From positions 772,001 through 836,000 of the forward strand of contig NZ_QYUK01000011.1 of NCBI RefSeq assembly GCF_003590945.1: 64,000 nucleotides of DNA. Direction: 5' to 3'. The position numbers were made by a program, and so were the translations under genes. The notes under the pieces are model-generated. The model was not told the DNA's origin and ran no database searches. It was given only the letters and a program-made list of their open reading frames with translations. Shown one piece after another: positions 54,622 through 63,836 of this stretch (its first letter is position 1; every line of letters starts with the position of its first letter). The stretch comes from Oleomonas cavernae. GTDB lineage: Bacteria > Pseudomonadota > Alphaproteobacteria > Zavarziniales > Zavarziniaceae.

Positions 54622-54690
54622 CATGGAACAACAGGGTGAACCGCCTGCATTTTGTGCATAGCTTGGGCCTGCGGCCCCAAAGACACGAAA

Positions 54691-54720
54691 AAGCCCGGCG
54701 CAGTTGGCTGCGCCGGGCTT
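54691..54720 (-). terminator. rho-independent terminator of the rpsF-rpsR-rplI operon
   Basis: A 13-bp perfect stem AAGCCCGGCGCAG / CTGCGCCGGGCTT with a 4-nt loop. On the minus strand it is followed by a T-run (AAAAA on plus at 54688-54692), 28 nt after the rplI stop. Confidence 0.9.
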
Positions 54721-54747
54721 GTTCCTGGAAGGCCGAAGCCCTGCCGA

Positions 54748-55296
54748 TCACGCCTCTTCGGCGGTCTCGACCAGGTCTTCGTCGTTGACGACCGACTCGT
54801 CTTGCGTTTCCAGCGAGACTTCGCCGGTGGTGGCCTGGACTTCCGCGTCGGCGGCCGAACGGGCGATGTTCACCTGGATGGTGACCGAGACTTCCGGGTG
54901 CAGGACGATGCGGACCGGGGTCAGGCCCAGGGTCTTGATCGGCTGGCCCAGTTGAACCTGGCGCCGGTCGATCGAGAAGCCGGCCTCGATGATCGCCGTG
55001 GCGACATCGCGGTTGCTGACCGAACCGTAGAGCTGGCCTGTGTCGCCGGCCTGGCGGACGATGACGACGCGCTGGCCGTCCATCTTGGCCGCGACCTGCT
55101 CGGCTTCACGCTTCAGTTCGAGGTTGCGGGCCTCGAGCTGGACGCGCTCTTTCTCGAAGCGGGCCAGGTTTTCCTTGGTGGCGCGCAGGGCCTTCTTCTG
55201 CGGCAGCAGGAAGTTGCGGGCAAAGCCGTCGCGCACGCGCACGACGTCGCCCATCTGGCCCAGTTTCTCGACGCGTTCGAGGAGGACGATTTGCAT
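54748..55296 (-). CDS. rplI: 50S ribosomal protein L9
   Basis: A 182-residue L9. N-terminal domain '[32 protein letters not shown]' (in pieces), the long connecting helix (about 40-75) and the C-terminal RNA-binding domain (about 80-150). An acidic tail of about 30 residues extends beyond the E. coli length, as in other alphaproteobacteria. Last gene of rpsF-rpsR-rplI. A terminator follows. Confidence 0.97.
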   Translation of the reverse strand: MQIVLLERVEKLGQMGDVVRVRDGFARNFLLPQKKALRATKENLARFEKERVQLEARNLELKREAEQVAAKMDGQRVVIVRQAGDTGQLYGSVSNRDVATAIIEAGFSIDRRQVQLGQPIKTLGLTPVRIVLHPEVSVTIQVNIARSAADAEVQATTGEVSLETQDESVVNDEDLVETAEEA

Positions 55297-55308
55297 GATC
55301 TCGCCTCC

Positions 55309-55578
55309 TTACTTCACGATATAGGGCAGCAGCGCCAGATGGCGCGAACGCTTGATCGCCTGGGCGAGCTCGCGCTGCTTCTTGGCCGACACCGCGGTGA
55401 TGCGCGACGGGACGATCTTGCCGCGCTCGGAAATGAAGCGCTGCAGCAGCTTGACGTCCATGTAGTCGATCTTGGGCGCATTCGGGCCCGAGAACGGGCA
55501 TGACTTGCGGCGACGGAAGAACGGACGACGGGCAGCGCCGCCGGCGGCGCCACCGCCCTGGGAATTACGCTCGCTCAT
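55309..55578 (-). CDS. rpsR: 30S ribosomal protein S18
   Basis: An 89-residue S18 with '[21 protein letters not shown]', '[21 protein letters not shown]' and '[11 protein letters not shown]' in pieces. S6 and S18 form a heterodimer on the 30S platform. The start overlaps rpsF by 4 nt, and rplI is 12 bp downstream. Normal length. Confidence 0.97.
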   Translation of the reverse strand: MSERNSQGGGAAGGAARRPFFRRRKSCPFSGPNAPKIDYMDVKLLQRFISERGKIVPSRITAVSAKKQRELAQAIKRSRHLALLPYIVK

Positions 55579-55994
55579 AGCTCGACTCCGAATTCTTCAC
55601 GGTCGCCATAGCCGTCACGATCGCGGCGACGGCCTTCCGAGGCTTCGCGCTTGGCGCGTTCCTCGCGGGCGGCCTTCACCTGCATCATGATCGACGGCGC
55701 TTCCGGCAGCTCGTCCTTGCGGATCGTGAGCACGCGGATGACATCTTCGTTCAGGCGCATGTTGCGCTCCATCTCGGCGACCGCGGCGTGCGGGGCGTCG
55801 ATGTGCATGAGCACGTAGTGGCCCTTGCGGTTCTTCTGGATCCGGTAGGCCAGGTTGCGCAGGCCCCAGAATTCGGTCTTCACGACCGTGCCGCCATTGT
55901 CGGTCAGAATCTTGGTGAGATCTTCGACGAGGGTCTCGACCTGCTGGTTCGAGACGTCCTGGCGAGCAATGAAAATATGCTCGTAGAGTGACAT
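55575..55994 (-). CDS. rpsF: 30S ribosomal protein S6
   Basis: A 139-residue S6: '[20 protein letters not shown]', '[21 protein letters not shown]' (in pieces) and an Arg/Glu/Asp-rich C-terminal extension (about 105-139). First gene of the operon. A near-consensus promoter lies about 110 bp upstream at 56105-56132. Confidence 0.97.
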   Translation of the reverse strand: MSLYEHIFIARQDVSNQQVETLVEDLTKILTDNGGTVVKTEFWGLRNLAYRIQKNRKGHYVLMHIDAPHAAVAEMERNMRLNEDVIRVLTIRKDELPEAPSIMMQVKAAREERAKREASEGRRRDRDGYGDREEFGVEL

Positions 55995-56341
55995 TCCGCG
56001 CTTCTCCTTCTGGCTTTTCGCGGCCTGGAGTTGGCCCGGACATCCGGGCGAAACCGAACAGGCCTAGCCGGCACCATGCCGGCAAGGAGCGTTGGAAGCG
56101 GCGGACTATACATATTTCCACGGGCACCGCAACGGATTCACCCGGCCGCGGGTGGCGCGCGCCCGAAATTTCGTTGCGCCGGCCCCTGGCGCCCCGGCCA
56201 TTGTAGCGGTGCCACTATTACCTGGGATATCGCTCTTCCGGTGATCGGCGCCGCCCCACGGCGGGACCTGTGGCGCTTGACACCTGCCCCGGTCACGGGC
56301 AAACACCCCGCCACTCGATCTTTTCGCAATGGGCCCCCCAC
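55995..56341. other. 347-bp divergent intergenic region rpsF/fabD
   Basis: Contains the predicted rpsF promoter at 56105-56132 and the leader of the ribosomal-protein operon. I see no coding sequence, repeat or clear fabD promoter. Open frames crossing it are not family-like. Confidence 0.5.
56105..56132 (-). promoter_or_regulatory. promoter of the rpsF operon
   Basis: On the minus strand TTGCGG (56132-56127), 16 nt, then TATAGT (56110-56105), with an AT-rich run between. It leaves a leader of roughly 100 nt before rpsF, where S6:S18 autoregulatory structures occur in some bacteria. I could not identify such a structure here. Confidence 0.55.
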
Positions 56342-57286
56342 ATGCGTCGTGCCTTCACTTTCCCCGGCCAGGGTTCGCAAGTCGTTGGCATGGGGCGCGA
56401 ACTGTTCGATGCCTTTGCGATCGCCCGCCAAGTCTTTGAAGAAGTTGACGATGCGCTGGGCGAGAAGCTGTCCCGCATCACCTTCGAGGGCCCGGCCGAG
56501 GCCCTGACCCTGACCGAAAACCTGCAGCCCGCCTTGATGGCGGTCAGCTTGGCCGCGGTGCGCGTGCTGGAAGCGGAATCGGGCAAGAAGCTGGCGCAGA
56601 TGGCCGATTTCGTCGCCGGCCACTCGCTGGGCGAATACTCGGCCCTGGCGGCCGTGGGCGGCATGTCGCTGACCGACACGGCGCGGGCGTTGCGGGCGCG
56701 CGGCCTGGCCATGCAGCGCGCGGTGCCCCTGGGCGTCGGCGGCATGGCCGTTTTGCTGGGCGTGGAATTCGATCAGGCCCAGGCGATCGCGGCCGATGCC
56801 TCGACCGGGGGCGAGATCGTCGCGGCGGCCAACGATAACGGCGGCGCCCAGGTCGTGATCTCGGGACACAAGGCCATGATCGAGCGGGCCGGGGTCATCG
56901 CCTTGGAGCGTGGCGCCAAGCGCGTCATGCCGCTGGCCGTCAGTGCCCCGTTCCATTGTGCGCTGATGCAGCCGGCGGCCGACGAGATGGCCGAAGTGCT
57001 GGCCAAGATCGACATTCTGCCGCCCGCCGTGCCGGTGATCGCCAATGTGACGGCGGCCCCGGTCAGCGATCCCGACACGATTCGCGACCTGCTGGTCGCC
57101 CAGGTGACCGGTGCCGTGCGCTGGCGCGAATCCGTCCAGCGGATGCGGGCGGAAGGGGTCGAGCAACTGGTCGAAATCGGCGCCGGCCGGGTCCTGACCG
57201 GCCTGGTGAAGCGCATCGACAAGGAATTGACCGCGGTCACCATCAACAATCCGCACGACATCGACGTCTTCCTGAAGACGCTGTGA
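56342..57286 (+). CDS. fabD: malonyl-CoA:ACP transacylase
   Basis: A 314-residue FabD with 'FTFPGQGSQVVGMG', nucleophile 'GHSLGEYSALAAVG', 'LMAVSLAAVRVLE' and the catalytic His in 'SAPFHCALMQPAAD'. It loads malonyl groups onto ACP for fatty-acid elongation. ATG 56342 gives the normal N-terminus, while the longer open frame adds 24 non-conserved residues. First gene of fabD-fabG-acpP-fabF. Confidence 0.97.
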   Translation: MRRAFTFPGQGSQVVGMGRELFDAFAIARQVFEEVDDALGEKLSRITFEGPAEALTLTENLQPALMAVSLAAVRVLEAESGKKLAQMADFVAGHSLGEYSALAAVGGMSLTDTARALRARGLAMQRAVPLGVGGMAVLLGVEFDQAQAIAADASTGGEIVAAANDNGGAQVVISGHKAMIERAGVIALERGAKRVMPLAVSAPFHCALMQPAADEMAEVLAKIDILPPAVPVIANVTAAPVSDPDTIRDLLVAQVTGAVRWRESVQRMRAEGVEQLVEIGAGRVLTGLVKRIDKELTAVTINNPHDIDVFLKTL

Positions 57287-57298
57287 GAGGGTAGGGCC

Positions 57299-58039
57299 AT
57301 GTTCGACCTGAGCGGCAAGAGCGCACTCGTCACCGGGGCTTCCGGCGGCATCGGCGGATCGATCGCCCGGGCGCTCCATGCCCAGGGCGCCACGGTCGGC
57401 CTCGCCGGCCGCAAGCAGGAAGCACTCGAGGCCCTGGCGGCCGAACTGGGCGGCGAGCGGGTCCATGTCCTGACCGGCGAACTGGGCGATGCCGCCGCGG
57501 TCGAGGCCCTGGCGGAGAAGGCCGAGGCGGCCCTTGGCCAGGTCGACATCCTGGTCAACAACGCCGGCCTGACCCGCGACATGCTGTTCATGCGCCTGTC
57601 CGACGAGATGTGGGACGAGGTGATCGCGGTCAACCTGACCGGCACCTTCCGCCTGACCCGGGCGATTTCGCGCGGCATGATGCGGCGGCGTTTCGGCCGG
57701 ATCATTTCCATCACCTCGGTCGTCGGGGCGATGGGCAATGCCGGCCAGGCCAACTACGCCGCCTCGAAGGCCGGCGTCGTGGGCATGACCAAGTCGCTGG
57801 CGCAGGAAATCGCCTCGCGCAATGTAACCGTGAATTGCGTGGCGCCGGGCTTCATTGCAACCGCAATGACCGATGTCCTGAACGACAAGATCAAGGAAGC
57901 GACGCTTTCCAAGATTCCGGCCGGCCGATTCGGCAAGTCGGAAGACGTGGCGGCCGCTGTGGTTTTCCTTGCATCGAACGAAGGTGGCTACGTCACCGGC
58001 CAAACCATTCACGTAAACGGCGGAATGGCTATGATTTAA
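57299..58039 (+). CDS. fabG: 3-oxoacyl-ACP reductase
   Basis: A 246-residue SDR of the FabG type: 'LVTGASGGIGGSIARAL', 'LVNNAGLTRDMLFMRLSDE' (diagnostic for FabG), catalytic Ser in 'ISITSVVG' and 'YAASKAGVVGMTKSLA', C-terminal 'YVTGQTIHVNGGMAM'. It reduces 3-oxoacyl-ACP with NADPH. 12 bp after fabD, and acpP follows after 230 bp. Confidence 0.96.
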   Translation: MFDLSGKSALVTGASGGIGGSIARALHAQGATVGLAGRKQEALEALAAELGGERVHVLTGELGDAAAVEALAEKAEAALGQVDILVNNAGLTRDMLFMRLSDEMWDEVIAVNLTGTFRLTRAISRGMMRRRFGRIISITSVVGAMGNAGQANYAASKAGVVGMTKSLAQEIASRNVTVNCVAPGFIATAMTDVLNDKIKEATLSKIPAGRFGKSEDVAAAVVFLASNEGGYVTGQTIHVNGGMAMI

Positions 58040-58269
58040 GCGGGTCAGGCGCGGATTTCCGCCGAGGCGGCGGCGCTGGCAAAGGTCGTGCGATTATGTT
58101 ACGAAGCCAGCCGTCGGTTGCCGAGGGAATAGCGCCGGTCGCGGCCGCGTGACTTCTGCCCGCCAAGATCTGGTGCCCGCCATGATCTGGGCGGCTTGTG
58201 TGAGCGGACTGCCAGGGTGCATCAACAGGTTGGCGCGAGGCGCCGAGTTTTTAGAGCAGGGGAAATGGA

Positions 58270-58506
58270 ATGAGCGACATTGCCGAGCGCGTGAAGAAGA
58301 TCGTCGTCGAGCACCTTGGCGTCGATGAGGACAAGGTCGTCGAAAGCGCGAGCTTCATCGATGATCTCGGCGCGGACTCGCTCGACCAGGTCGAGCTGGT
58401 CATGGCGTTCGAGGAGGAATTCGGTTGCGAGATCCCCGACTCTGCCGCGGAAAAGATCCTGACCGTCAAGGACGCGATCGATTTCATCAAGGAGAACGTC
58501 GCCTGA
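58270..58506 (+). CDS. acpP: acyl carrier protein
   Basis: A 78-residue acidic ACP with the phosphopantetheine Ser in '[20 protein letters not shown]'. It carries growing acyl chains in FAS II. GGGGAAATGGA lies just before the ATG. The 230-bp gap from fabG suggests its own promoter, as is usual for this highly expressed gene, but I found no clear hexamers. Confidence 0.98.
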   Translation: MSDIAERVKKIVVEHLGVDEDKVVESASFIDDLGADSLDQVELVMAFEEEFGCEIPDSAAEKILTVKDAIDFIKENVA

Positions 58507-58546
58507 TTACGGCGACGTTTCCCGCAGCAGCACACGCAGACCTCAC

Positions 58547-59809
58547 ATGAGGCGCGTCGTCGTCACCGGACTCGGCCTGGTTACCCCGCTCAGCAGCGGG
58601 GTCGAGGAGACGTGGCAGCGTCTTCTCGCCGGCCAGTCGGGCATCCGGTCCATCACGACCTTCGATACGTCGGACCTGTCGGCCAAGATTGCGGGCAACG
58701 TGCCCCGCGGCGACGGTTCTGACGGCACCTTCAATCCAGACCAGTGGCTGGAGCCCAAGGAGCAGCGCAAGGTCGACGATTTCATCGTCTATGCGATCGC
58801 CGCTGCCGTCCAGGCGGTCACCGATTCCGGCTGGGAGCAGCCCTCGCCGGAAGAATGCCTGCGGACCGGTGTCATGATCGGCTCGGGCATCGGCGGCCTG
58901 CCGGGCATTGCCGAAGCCGCGGTGCTGTTGCACGAGCGCGGCGCCCGGCGCATCAGCCCGTTCTTCATTCCCGGACGCCTGATCAATCTGGCGTCGGGCC
59001 ATGTCTCGATCCGCTTTGGTTACAAGGGACCCAACCACTCGGTGGTGACGGCCTGCGCGACCGGTGCCCATGCCATCGGCGATGCCGCGCGCCTGATCGC
59101 GCTCGACGACGCCGACGTGATGATCGCCGGCGGTACCGAAGGGGCGCTCTGCCGTCTAGGGATAGCGGGCTTTGCCGCCGCGCGCGCCCTCTCCACCGCC
59201 TATAACGAGACGCCCGAAAAGGCGTCGCGGCCCTGGGACAAGGACCGTGACGGTTTCGTCATGGGCGAGGGTGCCGGCATTGTCGTGCTCGAGGAGTACG
59301 AGCATGCCAAGGCGCGCGGGGCCAAGATCTATGCCGAGGTGAAGGGCTACGGCCTGTCGGGCGATGCCTATCACATCACGGCGCCGTCCGAGGATGGCGA
59401 CGGCGGGTTCCGGGCCATGCAGGCCGCGCTCAAGCGGGCGGGGCTGCAACCCTCCGACATCGACTACGTCAACGCCCATGGCACGTCGACCATGGCCGAC
59501 GAGATCGAGTTCGGGGCGGTGAAGCGCATGTTCGGCAACGCGGCCGCGCAGGTCTCCATGTCGTCGACCAAGTCGTCGATCGGGCATCTTCTGGGCGCCG
59601 CCGGTTCGGTCGAGGCGATCTTCTGCGTGCTGGCCATGCGCGACCAGATCGCGCCGCCGACCCTCAATCTCGACACGCCAGCAGACGGCGTCACGGGCAT
59701 CGATCTCGTGCCGCATACGGCCAAAAAGCGGGAAATCCGCGCCGCGCTGTCGAACTCGTTCGGGTTCGGCGGGACCAACGCGGCGCTGGTTCTGACCCGC
59801 GTCGATTGA
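58547..59809 (+). CDS. fabF: beta-ketoacyl-ACP synthase II
   Basis: A 420-residue KAS II: 'RRVVVTGLGLVTPL' start, nucleophile Cys in 'VVTACATGAHAIGDAARLI', His residues in 'NAHGTSTMADEIEF' and 'KSSIGHLLGAAGSVEAI', 'NSFGFGGTNAAL' near the C-terminus. It condenses malonyl-ACP with acyl-ACP. 40 bp after acpP and 19 bp before mltG. Confidence 0.97.
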   Translation: MRRVVVTGLGLVTPLSSGVEETWQRLLAGQSGIRSITTFDTSDLSAKIAGNVPRGDGSDGTFNPDQWLEPKEQRKVDDFIVYAIAAAVQAVTDSGWEQPSPEECLRTGVMIGSGIGGLPGIAEAAVLLHERGARRISPFFIPGRLINLASGHVSIRFGYKGPNHSVVTACATGAHAIGDAARLIALDDADVMIAGGTEGALCRLGIAGFAAARALSTAYNETPEKASRPWDKDRDGFVMGEGAGIVVLEEYEHAKARGAKIYAEVKGYGLSGDAYHITAPSEDGDGGFRAMQAALKRAGLQPSDIDYVNAHGTSTMADEIEFGAVKRMFGNAAAQVSMSSTKSSIGHLLGAAGSVEAIFCVLAMRDQIAPPTLNLDTPADGVTGIDLVPHTAKKREIRAALSNSFGFGGTNAALVLTRVD

Positions 59810-59828
59810 GCCGGGGGAGCGCGGGCAG

Positions 59829-60803
59829 ATGCTGCGCGCGCTCCTGCTGGGCCTCTTCTCGCTCGCCCTGATTGCGGGCGGCCTCGTCCTCTACGGCTAT
59901 TTCGAAATCCAGCGCGCCGGCCCGGCAACGCAGCCGGTTACGGTGGTGATCGAACCGGGCACCGGCCTCGAGGGTATCGCGCGCACGCTCGAAGCGGCGA
60001 ATGCCGTCGATTGGTCGTGGTGGGTGGTCGCGGCGGCGGTGGTGCCGGGCGACGAGCGGCCGCTGCTGGCCGGCGAATATGAAATTCCGCCCGGCGCCAG
60101 CGCCTCGGCGATCGTGCGCCTGCTGCGCGACGGCAAGGTGGTGGTTCACCGCCTGACCGTGCCCGAAGGCATGGCGGTCGCCCAGATCATGCGCCTGGTC
60201 GAGGATACCGCCGCGCTGTCCGGTTCACTGCCGCCCATGCCGCCCGAGGGCAGCCTGCTGCCCGAGACCTACAACTTCACCCGCGGCGAAAACCGCTCGG
60301 CCATGATCGACCGGATGCGCCGCGCCATGGCCGGCACCCTGGCCCAGGCCTGGGAGAAGCGCAGCCCCGACCTGCCTTTCACCACGCCCGAGGAGGCCCT
60401 GGTCCTGGCCTCGATCATCGAGAAGGAAACCGCCAGGGACAGCGAACGCCGCCGCATCGCCGGGGTCTTCGTCAACCGCCTCAACCGCGGCATGCGTCTG
60501 CAGTCGGACCCGACCGTAATCTATGGCATTACCTCAGGAGCCCGCGGCCTGGGACGGGGCCTGACCCGCAGCGAGCTGGATACCGCCACCCCCTACAACA
60601 CCTATACGATCCCCGGCCTGCCGCCGGGCCCGATCGCCAGCCCGGGGCAGGATTCGATCGAGGCCGCGGTCAATCCGCTGAAGACCAACGACCTCTATTT
60701 CGTCGCCGACGGCAGCGGCGGCCACGCCTTTGCCGCGACCCTCGACGAGCACAACCGCAACGTCAAGAAGTGGCGCGACCTCCAGGCGGCCAAGGGCAAT
60801 TGA
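59829..60803 (+). CDS. mltG: endolytic transglycosylase MltG
   Basis: A 324-residue membrane-anchored YceG/MltG: N-terminal helix (about 2-25), a LysM-like subdomain ('TVPEGMAVAQIMRLVED') and the catalytic domain with the Glu in 'LASIIEKETARDSER', plus 'MRLQSDPTVIYGI' and 'YNTYTIPGLPPGPIASPG'. It cleaves nascent glycan strands and may terminate their synthesis. Its place after fabF is a conserved order. Confidence 0.96.
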   Translation: MLRALLLGLFSLALIAGGLVLYGYFEIQRAGPATQPVTVVIEPGTGLEGIARTLEAANAVDWSWWVVAAAVVPGDERPLLAGEYEIPPGASASAIVRLLRDGKVVVHRLTVPEGMAVAQIMRLVEDTAALSGSLPPMPPEGSLLPETYNFTRGENRSAMIDRMRRAMAGTLAQAWEKRSPDLPFTTPEEALVLASIIEKETARDSERRRIAGVFVNRLNRGMRLQSDPTVIYGITSGARGLGRGLTRSELDTATPYNTYTIPGLPPGPIASPGQDSIEAAVNPLKTNDLYFVADGSGGHAFAATLDEHNRNVKKWRDLQAAKGN

Positions 60804-60878
60804 GCCCCCGCTTGTCCAATGCAGGCCCCCATAGTATGAGCGCAGCACCGTTGCCCGCCTGAACCGGAGTCGTCGTCC

Positions 60879-61766
60879 ATGGCCTTGCAGAGCATGACCG
60901 GTTTTGCCCGCATCAGTGGCAAGGCGGGCGATCTCGAATTCATCTGGGAAGTGAAATCGGTCAACGGTCGTGGTTTGGAAGTGCGCACCCGCCTGCCCGG
61001 GGGCATGGAACGGCTGGAACGCCCGGTGCGCGACCTCGCGGCCAAGCGGCTCAAGCGCGGCAATCTCCAGGCCCAGCTCAACCTGGTCACAGCCGGCGAC
61101 GGCAATCTGCCCCGCCTCGACCAGGCGGTCCTGTCGCACTATATCAAGGCGGCGAGTGCGCTGGCGGTCGCCCACGGCCTGAAGGCGCCGCGGATCGAAG
61201 GCCTGATGGCACTGCCCGGCGTGATCGCCCGCGACGGCGGGACCCAGACGCCGGACGAGGAAGCCCTGGATCTTGCCGTTATCGCGGCCTTCGAGGCGGC
61301 GGTGGATGCCCTGAGCCTTTCGCGCAACGCCGAAGGCGCTCATCTGGCGGCGGCCCTCCAGGCTCATCTCGACGAGATCGAACGCCTGACCGATGCCTCG
61401 GAAGTGCTGGCGGCGACCCAGCCCGGCGCGATCAAGGCAAGGCTCGAGGCCCAGCTTGCCGATGTCCTGAAGGACAAGGCCGGCAGCGTGTCGCCCGATC
61501 GCCTGGTCCAGGAAGTGGCGATGCTGGCGGTCAAGGCCGACGTCCGGGAAGAAATCGACCGCCTGCGGGCCCACGTGGCCGAGGCGCGCAAGTTGCTGAA
61601 GGCCGGCGACGGGGTGGGGCGCCGGCTCGATTTCCTCGCCCAGGAATTCAACCGCGAGGCCAATACGCTGTGCTCCAAGTCGACCGACGTCGAGTTGACG
61701 CGGTTGGGCCTTGATCTGAAGACCAGTGTCGATCGCCTGCGCGAGCAGGTCCAGAACGTCGAATGA
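60879..61766 (+). CDS. yicC: YicC/YloC family endoribonuclease
   Basis: A 295-residue protein with the N-terminal 'LQSMTGFARISG', 'WEVKSVNGRGLEVRTRLP' and the C-terminal DUF1732 signature 'GRRLDFLAQEFNREANTLCSKS'. YicC of E. coli is an RNase that promotes sRNA turnover. The gene lies upstream of gmk, as in many proteobacteria. Confidence 0.94.
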   Translation: MALQSMTGFARISGKAGDLEFIWEVKSVNGRGLEVRTRLPGGMERLERPVRDLAAKRLKRGNLQAQLNLVTAGDGNLPRLDQAVLSHYIKAASALAVAHGLKAPRIEGLMALPGVIARDGGTQTPDEEALDLAVIAAFEAAVDALSLSRNAEGAHLAAALQAHLDEIERLTDASEVLAATQPGAIKARLEAQLADVLKDKAGSVSPDRLVQEVAMLAVKADVREEIDRLRAHVAEARKLLKAGDGVGRRLDFLAQEFNREANTLCSKSTDVELTRLGLDLKTSVDRLREQVQNVE

Positions 61767-61791
61767 CGCACCGCCGGATAGGGAACGGGTA

Positions 61792-62427
61792 ATGTCGCAC
61801 GGGATCGAACGCCGCGGCCTGATGATGGTGCTGTCGTCGCCCTCGGGTGCCGGCAAGACCACGATTTCCCGCAAGCTGCTGCAAAGCGAGCCGCAGCTCA
61901 AGATGTCGGTTTCGGTGACAACCAGGCCGCCGCGCCCGGGCGAGGTCGAGGGCCGCGACTATTTCTTCATCACGCCCGAACAATTCGGCCTGATGGTCAA
62001 TAGGCGCGAGCTGCTGGAACATGCCAAGGTCTTCAGCAATCACTACGGCACGCCCAAGGGGCCGGTGGCCGAAGCCCTGGCCCTGGGGCGCGACGTGCTG
62101 TTCGACATCGACTGGCAGGGCACCCAGCAACTGGTCGAGCATGCCCGCGAAGACGTGATTTCGATCTTCATCCTGCCGCCCTCGACCCGCGAGCTGGAAC
62201 GCCGCCTGCGCCAGCGGGCGCAGGACCCGGCCGACGTGGTCGCCGCGCGCATGGCCAAGGCCTCGGACGAGATCAGCCATTGGGCCGAGTATGATTACGT
62301 CGTCCTGAACGAGGACCTGGAGAAGACCCTGCTTCAGGTCCAGTCGATCCTGCACGCCGAACGGCTGCGCCGCCGCCGCCAGACCGGCCTTGGCGATTTC
62401 GTCAAGCGGCTGCGCGACGGCGTGTAA
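61792..62427 (+). CDS. gmk: guanylate kinase
   Basis: A 211-residue Gmk: P-loop 'LSSPSGAGKTTISRKLL', 'VSVTTRPPRPGEVEGRDYFF' and 'DVLFDIDWQGTQQL'. It phosphorylates GMP to GDP. ATG 61792 is the conserved start. It is 25 bp after yicC, and its 3' end overlaps the convergent ferric-reductase-like gene by 26 nt. Confidence 0.96.
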   Translation: MSHGIERRGLMMVLSSPSGAGKTTISRKLLQSEPQLKMSVSVTTRPPRPGEVEGRDYFFITPEQFGLMVNRRELLEHAKVFSNHYGTPKGPVAEALALGRDVLFDIDWQGTQQLVEHAREDVISIFILPPSTRELERRLRQRAQDPADVVAARMAKASDEISHWAEYDYVVLNEDLEKTLLQVQSILHAERLRRRRQTGLGDFVKRLRDGV

Positions 62428-62998
62428 TCGCCGGCATCCAGCGGATGACCATCGCCGCGATCACGACGGCGGCGGGGACGAGATAGAACGGATCGTCGAC
62501 CGAGCGCTTGGCAAAGCCCTGGAAGAAGACGATCCAGACATAGTAACTGCCCACGGTGTGCAGGATCTTCCAGGCGCGCGGCCCGATCAGCGCCGCCGTG
62601 CGGTCGAACGAGGTCGCCACCATCGCCGCGATCAGGACATAGGCAAAGCCGCCGCCGATCAGCGTGGGCAGCGGCACCTGGGCGTTGAAGCGCACGGGAT
62701 CGGCCATGGCAAAGGCCACGATGGCGATGGCATGCAGCCCATGGGATGCCGCAAAGGAAACCCCGACATAGCGGCGATTGCGCCGCAGCCAGCGGGTCGC
62801 CGTGCCCGGCCACTGGCGCACCAGGGCCGAGGCGGTAAAGGCGAGGCAGAACAGCACCAGCGAGGTCCGCGCGGTGATGCGGATGACCAGCCGGAGATCG
62901 TCCACCTGGCCGCCGCCGGCCAGGACGATCGCCAGGCAGGGCAGGGCGATCAGCATCGCCACCGTGCCGACCAGCGGCCAACCTTGCAGCAATCTCAT
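62402..62998 (-). CDS. ferric reductase-like transmembrane protein
   Basis: A 198-residue membrane protein with about six helices and the ferric-reductase-like/MsrQ-type haem-b layout: His in 'SFAASHGLHAIAIVAF' and 'WKILHTVGSYYVWIVFF', and 'RRNRRYVGVSFAASHG'. There is no flavin or NAD domain and no msrP beside it. It is divergent from a TetR gene with two matching palindromes between, so it is probably that regulator's target. Confidence 0.78.
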   Translation of the reverse strand: MRLLQGWPLVGTVAMLIALPCLAIVLAGGGQVDDLRLVIRITARTSLVLFCLAFTASALVRQWPGTATRWLRRNRRYVGVSFAASHGLHAIAIVAFAMADPVRFNAQVPLPTLIGGGFAYVLIAAMVATSFDRTAALIGPRAWKILHTVGSYYVWIVFFQGFAKRSVDDPFYLVPAAVVIAAMVIRWMPAITRRRAAA

Positions 62999-63016
62999 CG
63001 GCGCGCTCCCTCTTTA

Positions 63017-63033
63017 TGTAAGCAATGCTTACA
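63017..63033. promoter_or_regulatory. TetR-type operator O1
   Basis: A perfect palindrome TGTAAGC-AAT-GCTTACA, 18 bp upstream of the ferric-reductase-like start. Its arms recur in O2 at 63060-63076, centre to centre 43 bp. Confidence 0.7.
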
Positions 63034-63059
63034 CGAGGGCGACGATCACGTCAACCGAA

Positions 63060-63076
63060 TGTACGCGCCGCTTACA
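63060..63076. promoter_or_regulatory. TetR-type operator O2
   Basis: TGTACGC-GCC-GCTTACA, the same palindrome as O1 with one arm mismatch and a different centre. It lies on the TetR side of the divergent region, just before the long repeat. Confidence 0.65.
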
Positions 63077-63093
63077 TCATGTTATCTTCAAGT

Positions 63094-63200
63094 TCCCTCG
63101 CCCCGCTTGCGGGGAGAGGGTTAGGGTGAGGGGTGTTTGGGCCGGCGCACGTCCCCATGGCCCCTCACCCCGGCCCTCTCCCCGCAAGCGGGGCGAGGGA
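63094..63200. repeat. long inverted repeat (CGCCCCGCTTGCGGGGAGAGGG family)
   Basis: Two 40-nt arms (63094-63133, 63161-63200) match at 37 of 40 positions around a 27-nt loop. It fills the leader of the TetR gene, ending within 20 nt of its start. It shares the core with the copy at 38536-38682. Confidence 0.8.
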
Positions 63201-63219
63201 GTAACGGATGAGGAAAGGG

Positions 63220-63836
63220 ATGGTGCAGTCGCGCGCCTATCACCACGGCAACCTGCGCCAGGCCTTGATCGATGCAGCCCTGAGCCTGGCGGCGGAAGGG
63301 GCCCGGAGAACGTCACCATGCGCGAGGCGGCCCGGCGCGCCGGCGTCTCGTCGGGCGCGCCGTTCCGCCATTTCGCCGGTCGCACCGCCCTGATGACCGC
63401 GGTGGCCGAGGAGGCGATGAGCCGCCTGCGCGCCGAGATATCCCTGGCGCTCGACGCCGTGCCCGGGGCTGCGCCGGCCGCGGTCCTGCGCGCCATGGGC
63501 CTTGCCTATCTGCGCTGGGCGCGGACCAACCCGACGCATTTCGAGATCATTTCGGCGCGCCGGCAGATCGATTTCACCGGCTCCGCCGCGCTGACCGGTG
63601 ATCTCGACCTGCTGCAGGACATGATGGACGAGATCCTGGCGGCGGCCGCGCCGCAGATCGCCGCCGATGCCCGCCTGGTGCGCCTCACCACGCGGGCCCT
63701 GGTCTATGGCTTGGCCCGCATGTATGTGGACGGCCAGTTCCCGACCTGGCGGGTGGCCGACGGCGAGGTCGAGGCGGTGATGACCGGCGCGCTCGACCTC
63801 TTCATCGCCCTGCTGCTCAGGCCAGCGATGCCTTGA
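63220..63836 (+). CDS. TetR/AcrR family transcriptional regulator, frameshifted here
   Basis: HTH domain 'YHHGNLRQALIDAALSLAAEG' (in part) then 'NVTMREAARRAGVSSGAPFRHFAGRTAL', followed by a WHG-type C-terminal domain ('LRAMGLAYLRWARTNPTHFEII'). The two parts are in different frames, and the break is at a G4 run (63298-63301). One more G gives 'AAEGGPENVTMREAARRAG' and 205 residues. The start is ATG 63220 (GAGGAAAGG just before) or 63208. It is divergent from the ferric-reductase-like gene with two palindromic operators between. Confidence 0.85.

Noticed and set aside
57299-58039. Treating the fabG, 263 and 42772 SDR genes as one function
   Set aside because: Only the 57299 gene has the FabG-specific 'NNAGLTRDMLFMRL' block and fab context. 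The others are generic SDRs.
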